Source: Burkholderiaceae bacterium
GTDB taxonomy: Bacteria > Pseudomonadota > Gammaproteobacteria > Burkholderiales > Burkholderiaceae_C
DNA: 61,555 bases
Assembly: GCA_017848435.1 (NCBI GenBank)
Contig: JAFEHU010000025.1
Span: 1 to 61,555, forward strand
Direction of reading: 5' to 3'
The first letter of the stretch is position 1. Every line of letters starts with the position of its first letter. Position numbers and translations under genes: made by a program. This document shows positions 55,605 to 61,555 of the stretch, in pieces. The notes beneath the pieces are model-generated. The model was not told the origin of the DNA, searched no databases, and saw nothing but the letters and a program-made list of their open reading frames with translations.

Positions 55605-56036
55605 TCAGGCGACAGCGCCACCAGCAGCGATGATCGCCGCTTTGGCACCGGCCGTGGCACCAATACCCGTGAGCTTGACGGCAATGCCGATTTCACCGGT
55701 GTTGATGACCTTGACGACCTTGATCATTTGGCCAACCAGACCCGCCTGCTTCAGCACCAACATGTCAACTTCGGCAGCGCCGAGGCGAGCCAAAGAAGTC
55801 AACGTGACTTCGGCGTTGAACTGCAGCAGGTGCGATTTGAAACCACGCTTGGGCAAGCGGCGCTGCAAAGGCATTTGACCGCCTTCGAAGCCCACCTTGT
55901 GGTAGCCGCCCGAACGCGACTTCTGACCTTTGTGACCACGGCCAGCGGTTTTACCCAAGCCGGAGCCAATGCCACGGCCGACACGGCGCTTGGCATGTTT
56001 TGCGCCCGCAGCGGGCTTGATGCTGTTGAGTTCCAT
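55605..56036 (-). CDS. rplO: 50S ribosomal protein L15
   Basis: 143 aa from [10 protein letters not shown]. An adjacent ATG one codon earlier is too close to AAGG. Glycine-rich start [20 protein letters not shown] and [17 protein letters not shown]. Binds 23S rRNA; in its normal place between rpmD and secY. Confidence 0.97.
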   Translation of the reverse strand: MELNSIKPAAGAKHAKRRVGRGIGSGLGKTAGRGHKGQKSRSGGYHKVGFEGGQMPLQRRLPKRGFKSHLLQFNAEVTLTSLARLGAAEVDMLVLKQAGLVGQMIKVVKVINTGEIGIAVKLTGIGATAGAKAAIIAAGGAVA

Positions 56037-56044
56037 CATGTACC

Positions 56045-56227
56045 TTAGAGCACTTTGACCAGGTAGCTGATCTTGTCGATCATGCCGCGAACCGCTGGGG
56101 TGTCCTGCAGTTCGCTGACGCTGTTCAGCTTGCGCAAGCCCAGGCCACGAACGGTGGCACGGTGCGATTCTTTGCAACCAATCGGGCTACGCACCAGCTG
56201 GAGCTTGACAGTTTGTTGTGTTGTCAT
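56045..56227 (-). CDS. rpmD: 50S ribosomal protein L30
   Basis: 60 aa, with [20 protein letters not shown] and LGLRKLNSV. Short spc-operon protein between rpsE and rplO, 13 bp after rpsE. Confidence 0.97.
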   Translation of the reverse strand: MTTQQTVKLQLVRSPIGCKESHRATVRGLGLRKLNSVSELQDTPAVRGMIDKISYLVKVL

Positions 56228-56240
56228 CGTGAAACTCCAA

Positions 56241-56759
56241 TCAGGCGAAGATGTCTTCCACGGTCTTGCCGCGCTTGGCAGCGACTTCAGACGGCGTGGT
56301 CGAATGGATCAGGGCGTCGAGCGTGGCACGGACCATGTTGTAAGGGTTCGACGAACCATGGCTTTTTGCCACGATGTCGGTGATGCCCATGACTTCGAAC
56401 ACAGCGCGCATTGGACCACCGGCAATGATGCCGGTACCGCGGGGGGCTGGCGACATCATGACGCGGGCAGCACCGTGGTGACCCATCACCGTGTGGTGCA
56501 GCGTGCCGTTTTTCAACGACACTTTCTTCAGGTTGCGGCGCGCTTCTTCCATCGCCTTTTGCACGGCTGCCGGCACTTCTTTCGACTTACCCTTGCCCAT
56601 GCCGACGCGGCCATCGCCATCACCCACCACGGTGAGTGCTGCGAAACCCAGAATACGACCGCCCTTGACGACTTTGGTGACGCGGTTCACCGCAATCATC
56701 TTCTCCTTCAGACCGTCGTCAGGAGTGTCGCTCTGGGCCCTAGCTTGAAATTTAGCCAT
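56241..56759 (-). CDS. rpsE: 30S ribosomal protein S5
   Basis: 172 aa. [40 protein letters not shown] and [20 protein letters not shown] are S5 hallmarks. Important for decoding fidelity. 17 bp after rplR. Confidence 0.98.
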   Translation of the reverse strand: MAKFQARAQSDTPDDGLKEKMIAVNRVTKVVKGGRILGFAALTVVGDGDGRVGMGKGKSKEVPAAVQKAMEEARRNLKKVSLKNGTLHHTVMGHHGAARVMMSPAPRGTGIIAGGPMRAVFEVMGITDIVAKSHGSSNPYNMVRATLDALIHSTTPSEVAAKRGKTVEDIFA

Positions 56760-56776
56760 TTTTAATTCCGATCCGC

Positions 56777-57142
56777 TTAGAACTGCAAGCCGGCTTCGCG
56801 CGCTGCGTCAGCCAGTGCCTTGACGCGGCCGTGGTAGGCAAAACCCGCACGGTCAAACGCCACTTTTTCCACACCCGCCGCTTTGGCTTTTTCGGCAATC
56901 ATTTTGCCGATGGCCGTTGCTGCAGCGGTGTTGCCACCCTTGCCGGAAGCGCCAAGCGATTGGCGCACATCGGCTTGAGCGGTAGAAGCGGTGGCCAGCA
57001 CCTTGGTACCGCAACCGGAGATCACCGTTGCATAGATGTGCAGGTTGGTGCGGTTCACCGTCAAACGCGCCACGCCTTGCGTCGCAATGCGGATACGGGT
57101 TTGGCGCGCACGGCGCAGACGCTGCTCTTTTTTGGTCAACAT
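56777..57142 (-). CDS. rplR: 50S ribosomal protein L18
   Basis: 121 aa from [15 protein letters not shown] is 7 bp upstream of this ATG, better than for the ATG one codon before. [20 protein letters not shown] and [20 protein letters not shown]. Binds 5S rRNA. Confidence 0.97.
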   Translation of the reverse strand: MLTKKEQRLRRARQTRIRIATQGVARLTVNRTNLHIYATVISGCGTKVLATASTAQADVRQSLGASGKGGNTAAATAIGKMIAEKAKAAGVEKVAFDRAGFAYHGRVKALADAAREAGLQF

Positions 57143-57153
57143 CATGCAGCTCC

Positions 57154-57687
57154 TTATTTCTTCTTGGTCTCTTTGATCGTGATCTTCTCATCCGCATAAC
57201 GGATGCCCTTGCCCTTGTAAGGCTCGGGAGGACGAATCGCACGAATCTCGGCAGCCACTTGGCCCACACGTTGGCGGTCAGCACCCTTGATGACCACTTC
57301 GGTCGGGGTGGGCGTTGCCACGGTGATGCCAAACGGCATGTCTTTGTTGACCGGGTGCGAGTAACCCACCGCCAGGTTCAGCTTGGCGCCTTGGGCCGCA
57401 GCCTTGTAGCCCACGCCGACCAGGCTCAGCTTCTTCTCGAAGCCCTTGGTCACACCGACCACCATGTTGTTCACCAGCTGGCGCATGGTGCCACTCATGG
57501 CATTCGCTTCACGCGAATCGTTGGCAGGCACGAAAGTCAATTTACCGGCGTCAAGCTTGACCGTGACCAGCGGGTTGCTGGCCAGCTTCAGGGAGCCGTT
57601 GCTGCCCTTCACACTGATCTCTTCTTGCGCCACTGCAATGTCAACCCCAGCGGGGACGACAACAGGCATTTTTCCAACACGGGACAT
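57154..57687 (-). CDS. rplF: 50S ribosomal protein L6
   Basis: 177 aa starting [21 protein letters not shown]-terminal signature [20 protein letters not shown], then a basic lysine tail. Near the factor-binding site. 11 bp upstream of rplR. Confidence 0.98.
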   Translation of the reverse strand: MSRVGKMPVVVPAGVDIAVAQEEISVKGSNGSLKLASNPLVTVKLDAGKLTFVPANDSREANAMSGTMRQLVNNMVVGVTKGFEKKLSLVGVGYKAAAQGAKLNLAVGYSHPVNKDMPFGITVATPTPTEVVIKGADRQRVGQVAAEIRAIRPPEPYKGKGIRYADEKITIKETKKK

Positions 57688-57711
57688 TTCAGTTTCTCCT
57701 AGGCGCCGGGC

Positions 57712-58107
57712 TTAAGCCACGTAGCACAGAACTTCGCCACCGACACCGGTAGCGCGCGCCTTGCGGTCGGTCATCACGCCTTGCGGCGTGGTCACAATCG
57801 CCACACCCAGGCCGTTCTGGACCTGTGGAATCGCGTTGCTGCCTTTGTAGACACGCAAGCCAGGGCGGCTGACGCGCTCAATGCGCTCAATCACCGGGCG
57901 ACCGGCGTAGTATTTCAGGGTGATTTCGAGGTCGGCTTTGCCGGCTTCGGACTTGACCTGAAAACTGTCGATGTAGCCTTCGTCCTTCAGCACCTGCGCA
58001 ATGGCCACCTTCACCTTGGAAGACGGAACCGACACAGTGGCCTTGGCCACCATTTGCGCATTGCGGATGCGTGTCAGCAAATCGGCAATGGGATCACTCA
58101 TGCTCAT
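57712..58107 (-). CDS. rpsH: 30S ribosomal protein S8
   Basis: 131 aa starting [20 protein letters not shown], ending [20 protein letters not shown]. Binds 16S helix 21 and in E. coli represses the spc operon by binding mRNA at rplE; no matching site was searched here. Confidence 0.98.
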   Translation of the reverse strand: MSMSDPIADLLTRIRNAQMVAKATVSVPSSKVKVAIAQVLKDEGYIDSFQVKSEAGKADLEITLKYYAGRPVIERIERVSRPGLRVYKGSNAIPQVQNGLGVAIVTTPQGVMTDRKARATGVGGEVLCYVA

Positions 58108-58128
58108 ATCAAATCTCTCCTGCCTGGC

Positions 58129-58434
58129 TTACCAACTGGCCTTGACGACACCGGGAATGTCGCCTGCGAAGGCCATTTCACGGATCTTGGCGCGGCCGAG
58201 GCCGAACTGACGGAATGTGCCGCGTGGGCGACCGGTGATCGCGCAGCGGTTGCGCTGGCGCGTGGGGTTGGCGTTGCGCGGCAGCTTTTGCAAGCCGAGG
58301 CGGGCCAGGGCACGCTCGTCGTCGCTCTTCTTGGCGTCGTTCGAAGCGGCCTTCAGTTCCGCGTATTTTTTCGCGTACTTGGCAGCCAGTTTGTCGCGCT
58401 TGAGTTCGCGCTGGATCAATGATGCTTTAGCCAC
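58129..58434 (-). CDS. rpsN: 30S ribosomal protein S14
   Basis: 101 aa with a GTG start ([10 protein letters not shown]), giving exactly the length of the long, zinc-free S14. [19 protein letters not shown] and [17 protein letters not shown] are diagnostic. 8 bp after rplE. Confidence 0.97.
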   Translation of the reverse strand: MAKASLIQRELKRDKLAAKYAKKYAELKAASNDAKKSDDERALARLGLQKLPRNANPTRQRNRCAITGRPRGTFRQFGLGRAKIREMAFAGDIPGVVKASW

Positions 58435-58442
58435 ACGGCACC

Positions 58443-58982
58443 TCAGTTCTTGAACGGGAAACGGAAGCCGGTGAGGAGCGCCTTGCACTCTTCGTCGGTC
58501 TTGGCCGTTGTGGTGATGCTGATGTTGAGGCCGCGCAGGGCGTCAACCTTGTCGTACTCGATCTCAGGGAAAATGATCTGTTCCTTGACACCGATGTTGT
58601 AGTTGCCACGGCCATCAAAGGCACGACCGGAGATACCACGGAAATCGCGCACGCGGGGCAAGGCGATGGTGACAAAACGGTCGAGAAACTCGTACATCTT
58701 GACGCCACGCAACGTGACCATGCAGCCAATTGGCAGGTCTTCGCGGATCTTGAAACCGGCGATGGCCTTCTTGGCCTTGGTGACCACGGGCTTCTGGCCT
58801 GCGATCTTGGTCATGTCGCCGACGGCGTTGTCCATGACCTTCTTGTCTGCAACCGCCTCGCTCACACCCATGTTGAGCGTGATCTTGGTGATGCGGGGAA
58901 CCTGCATCGGCGAGGTGTAGCTGAACTTTTGGATCAGTTCAGGCGCGATTTTTTCGCGGTAGATTTGCTGGAGTCGTGCCAT
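58443..58982 (-). CDS. rplE: 50S ribosomal protein L5
   Basis: 179 aa; [38 protein letters not shown] and [20 protein letters not shown]. Central protuberance, binds 5S rRNA. 13 bp after rplX. Confidence 0.98.
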   Translation of the reverse strand: MARLQQIYREKIAPELIQKFSYTSPMQVPRITKITLNMGVSEAVADKKVMDNAVGDMTKIAGQKPVVTKAKKAIAGFKIREDLPIGCMVTLRGVKMYEFLDRFVTIALPRVRDFRGISGRAFDGRGNYNIGVKEQIIFPEIEYDKVDALRGLNISITTTAKTDEECKALLTGFRFPFKN

Positions 58983-58995
58983 GATTTACTGCCCT

Positions 58996-59316
58996 TCAGG
59001 CCGTCTTGATTTCTTCACCGCTGGACTTGAAAACGCGAACGCGTTTGCCGTCAGCAGCCAATTTGATGCCCACGCGGTCTGCCCTGCCAGTTGCCGCATT
59101 GAAGATGGCAACGTTGGACTGGTGGATCGGCATGTTCTTTTCGATGATGCCGCCGGTGATGCCCTTCATGGGGTTGGGCTTGGCGTGTTTTTTCACCACG
59201 TTGATGCCGTCCACCAGCACATGGGAGTCGCTGGCGCGCAGCGACACAGTGCCGCGCTTGCCTTTGTCGCGTCCCGCGATGACGATGACTTCGTCGCCTT
59301 TGCGAATCTTGTTCAT
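58996..59316 (-). CDS. rplX: 50S ribosomal protein L24
   Basis: 106 aa with the KOW motif [20 protein letters not shown] and [20 protein letters not shown]. Early assembly initiator of 50S. 9 bp after rplN. Confidence 0.98.
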   Translation of the reverse strand: MNKIRKGDEVIVIAGRDKGKRGTVSLRASDSHVLVDGINVVKKHAKPNPMKGITGGIIEKNMPIHQSNVAIFNAATGRADRVGIKLAADGKRVRVFKSSGEEIKTA

Positions 59317-59325
59317 GACAGGTCC

Positions 59326-59694
59326 TTACAGAACTTCAGGTGCCAGGGACACGATCTTCATGAACTTCTCGGTGCGCAGTTCGCGCGTGACCGGTCCGAA
59401 GATGCGGGTGCCAATGGGCTCGAGCTTGGCGTTGAGCAACACGGCGGCATTGCCGTCGAATTTCACCAGCGAGCCGTCTGCACGGCGGATGCCTTTGGCG
59501 GTACGCACCACCACGGCACTGTAGATTTCGCCTTTTTTGACGCGGCCACGGGGCGCAGCTTCTTTGATGCTGACCTTGATGACGTCGCCAACGCTGGCAT
59601 AACGGCGCTTGGAACCGCCGAGCACCTTGATGCACAGGACGGATTTCGCGCCGGTATTGTCGGCCACTTCTAGCCGGGATTCAGTCTGGATCAT
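59326..59694 (-). CDS. rplN: 50S ribosomal protein L14
   Basis: 122 aa starting [20 protein letters not shown], with [20 protein letters not shown]. First gene of this operon; rpsQ and the S10-type genes that usually precede it are not upstream. Confidence 0.98.
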   Translation of the reverse strand: MIQTESRLEVADNTGAKSVLCIKVLGGSKRRYASVGDVIKVSIKEAAPRGRVKKGEIYSAVVVRTAKGIRRADGSLVKFDGNAAVLLNAKLEPIGTRIFGPVTRELRTEKFMKIVSLAPEVL

Positions 59695-59824
59695 TTCTAT
59701 ATTCCCAACTTGTACCAGCGGGCTTTGATGCCAACCGGTCAGTCTTGGGCCCGTCGTCCACGTTGCAAACCATTTGCAGCGCTTTTGCTGGGCAGATACA
59801 TCACCTTTTTAGGGCGAAGCCTGC

Positions 59825-59853
59825 GATTATGGCAGAGTCTTTGGGGAGCGTCA
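59825..59853 (-). promoter_or_regulatory. Sigma-70 promoter of the rplN-rplQ operon
   Basis: Minus-strand TTGACG, 17-bp spacer, CATAAT. Predicted start near 59818 leaves a leader of about 124 nt before rplN. The best promoter match noticed in the window, in the only upstream gap of the operon. Confidence 0.75.
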
Positions 59854-59898
59854 ACCACATTCCGGAAGAAAATGTGTTGGACACCCTCACGGCGCCTG

Positions 59899-61491
59899 TC
59901 AGGGCAACCGGTAAGTCGCGGCCAGGCCCTGAAAAGCGCTGGCTGCGGCACCGGCGTCCAGGCCGGGGCCGATTTCAGCGGCCAGCAGATCGGCCACCGC
60001 CGGGGCGAGCCTGGCAGCCTGCGCGGCGTCCAGAAACAGCAGGCGGGCGCGCCGGGCCAACACGTCTTCCACCGTGCGGGCGTATTCGTGGCGCACGGCA
60101 AAACGCACCATGGCCTCGGTCAAGCCGCCACCGAGTGCGCGGTCCGCGCCGGGCAGCGCCGTCACGGCCCCGGCTTCGCTGCCGTAAGCGGCCAACCCGC
60201 CGCCCTGGCCGGGCGCAGCGAAAGACGCGCCCGTGGCCCCCACCAAGGGCAGATCAACCGTCACGCCCGCCGGGCGCTCGGGCAACAGGCCTTGGCCCAT
60301 GCAGTGGGCCAGCACGTCTTCGGCCATCGCGCGGTAGGTGGTCCATTTGCCCCCGGTCACCGTGACCAGCCCACTGGGGCCGGTGCGCACCGCGTGTTCG
60401 CGGCTGATGGCGCGGGTTTGTTTGACCTGGCCAGTCTGCGGGGCCTCGTCGGGCTTGACCAGTGGCCGCAGGCCGGCCCAGACGCTCTTCACATCGCTGC
60501 GCTGCGGCGGACGCGTGAGGAAACGGCTTGCCTCCGCCAGAATGAAGGCCACCTCGTGGGCCAGCGCCTGTGGCTCGCGGGGAATGGCGTCGCCTTGCAG
60601 TTCGGGCCGGGGCGTGTCGGTGGTGCCGAGCACGGTGTGGCCGAGCCAGGGCAGCGCAAACAGCACCCGGCCGTCGCGGGTGCGGGGCACCAGCATGGCG
60701 TGCTGACCGGGCAAAAACGACGCGTCCAGCACCAGGTGCACGCCCTGGCTGGGGCTGACCATGGGTTTGGCAGCGCTTTCTTGTGCGCGCAGGCCGTCGA
60801 CCCAGACGCCGGTGGCATTGACCACGCAGCGCGAGCGCACGGTGTAGGTTTGCCCGGTTTCGGTGTCCTGGCACGCCAGGCCCGAGACGCGGCCTGCCGT
60901 GTGGTGCAACGCGGTCACCGCGCAGTAATTGAGCACCAAGGCGCCCTGCACTGCCGCCGTGCGGGCCAGCGCCAGCGCCAGCCGGGCGTCGTCGAACTGG
61001 CCATCCCAGTACTGGATGCCGCCGGTCAGGCCCTGGGCCTGCACCGTCGGCAACCGCGTTTGCACCTCGGCCGGGCTCAGCCAGGCGGTGCCGCCCAGGC
61101 CCACCGATGCGGCGGTGCGGCCGGCGAGTGCGTCGTACAGCGCCAGGCCGGTGCCGTAAAACGGTTTTTCCCACCAGCGGTAGCAGGGCATCACAAACGG
61201 CAGCGGGTGCACCAGGTGGGGCGCGTTGCGCAGCAGCGTGGTGCGTTCGTGCAGCGCTTCGCGCACCAGCGGCAGGTGGCCTTGCGCGAGGTAGCGCACA
61301 CCGCCATGGACCAGCTTGGTGGAGCGCGATGAGGTGCCTTTGGCGAAATCGTGCGATTCGAGCAACACCACCCGCAAGCCCCTGGCCGCCGCGTCCAGCG
61401 CCACGCCGAGGCCAGTGGCGCCACCGCCAACCACCGCGAGGTCGTAGGGCGCCGGCTCGGCCAGGCGGGCCAGCAGGTCGTCCGAGATCAT
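59899..61491 (-). CDS. glpD: Aerobic glycerol-3-phosphate dehydrogenase
   Basis: 530 aa. FAD-binding start YDLAVVGGGATGLGVALDAA, GTSSRSTKLVHGGVRYLAQG, and a C-terminal helical domain. Membrane-associated enzyme oxidising glycerol 3-phosphate to dihydroxyacetone phosphate and passing electrons to quinone. An unidentified gene ends 10 bp upstream on the same strand. It sits where S10-operon genes would be in a canonical ribosomal cluster. Confidence 0.95.
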   Translation of the reverse strand: MISDDLLARLAEPAPYDLAVVGGGATGLGVALDAAARGLRVVLLESHDFAKGTSSRSTKLVHGGVRYLAQGHLPLVREALHERTTLLRNAPHLVHPLPFVMPCYRWWEKPFYGTGLALYDALAGRTAASVGLGGTAWLSPAEVQTRLPTVQAQGLTGGIQYWDGQFDDARLALALARTAAVQGALVLNYCAVTALHHTAGRVSGLACQDTETGQTYTVRSRCVVNATGVWVDGLRAQESAAKPMVSPSQGVHLVLDASFLPGQHAMLVPRTRDGRVLFALPWLGHTVLGTTDTPRPELQGDAIPREPQALAHEVAFILAEASRFLTRPPQRSDVKSVWAGLRPLVKPDEAPQTGQVKQTRAISREHAVRTGPSGLVTVTGGKWTTYRAMAEDVLAHCMGQGLLPERPAGVTVDLPLVGATGASFAAPGQGGGLAAYGSEAGAVTALPGADRALGGGLTEAMVRFAVRHEYARTVEDVLARRARLLFLDAAQAARLAPAVADLLAAEIGPGLDAGAAASAFQGLAATYRLP

Positions 61492-61501
61492 GAGGGGCCG
61501 C

Positions 61502-61555
61502 TCAAGCCCGACCGCGCAACTGCGCCAAGAGCACCAGCGCCTCGCGCGTGGTGGC
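61502..61555 (-). CDS. C-terminal fragment of an unidentified protein
   Basis: The last 17 codons of a gene entering from the right edge, ending ATTREALVLLAQLRGRA then stop, 10 bp before glpD. Probably co-transcribed with glpD. Too short to identify. Confidence 0.5.
   Translation of the reverse strand, partial: ATTREALVLLAQLRGRA

Noticed and set aside
59854-59885. CACATT/AATGTG hairpin after glpD as a terminator
   Set aside because: Only 6 bp with a 9-nt loop and no T tract, and it overlaps the upstream side of the rplN promoter.

Overview
The window reads as chromosome of a GC-rich betaproteobacterium, most likely Burkholderiales, family Comamonadaceae (Rhodoferax/Polaromonas/Hydrogenophaga-like). 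The evidence is gene order (tRNA-Tyr/Gly/Thr-tuf, trpEGDC with gph and rpe nearby, lptA-lptB-rpoN, yraN-diaA-dolP, a spc-alpha ribosomal block), protein character, and two families of short dispersed repeats of a kind I associate with this family. No prophage, transposase, integrase or CRISPR array was seen. Assignment is by recognition only; no database search was run.

Layout. 1-0.6 kb: start of tuf and three tRNAs (minus). 0.6-9 kb: ung, trpC-D-G-E with a candidate leader peptide and attenuator, a chalcone-isomerase-like periplasmic protein, gph, an EIIA-Ntr-like protein, rpe. 9-17.3 kb: plus-strand run apaG, Gcr-type membrane protein, cation/proton antiporter, YbdK ligase, thiL, pgpA, pncC, MFS transporter. 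17.4-21.7 kb: SnoaL-like protein coupled to a haloacetate-dehalogenase-like hydrolase, a SEC-C/YecA protein, a membrane-anchored GltS-like FMN protein, a PIN protein. 21.7-29.3 kb (minus): RlmL-like methyltransferase, rpoN, lptB, lptA, dsbA, a SPOR protein, argS. 29.4-42.7 kb: PsiF, LysR, L-2-haloacid dehalogenase, malate synthase G, DUF4394 lipoprotein with an ECF sigma/anti-sigma pair, purU with a LysR gene, glcD-lrgA-lrgB, a class V aminotransferase. 42.9-50.5 kb: branched-chain-type binding protein, yggS, pilT-pilU, a HIBADH-family dehydrogenase, dolP-diaA-yraN, rsmI. 50.6-59.8 kb (minus): initiator tRNA and 18 genes from rplN to rplQ, including secY, infA and rpoA. 59.9-61.6 kb: glpD and the end of an unidentified gene.

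How the genes may work together. Several accessory genes converge on two-carbon acids. Two different dehalogenases with complete active-site sets could release glycolate from haloacetates. GlcD oxidises glycolate to glyoxylate, malate synthase G condenses glyoxylate with acetyl-CoA, and a class V aminotransferase and a HIBADH-family reductase offer other exits. glcD abuts an lrgA-lrgB pair whose plant homologue PLGG1 carries glycolate and glycerate, so this three-gene unit is the best candidate here for a little-described system (uptake or export coupled to oxidation).

The most unusual sequence signal is a family of about 70-bp elements with seven copies. They lie between genes, supply start codons (ung, pncC), form the overlapping 3' ends of two convergent genes, and run through two coding regions in different reading frames. 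A second, about 95-bp GC-rich repeat flanks rpoN on both sides in direct orientation. A tryptophan-containing leader peptide with mutually exclusive hairpins precedes trpE and appears to be leaderless.
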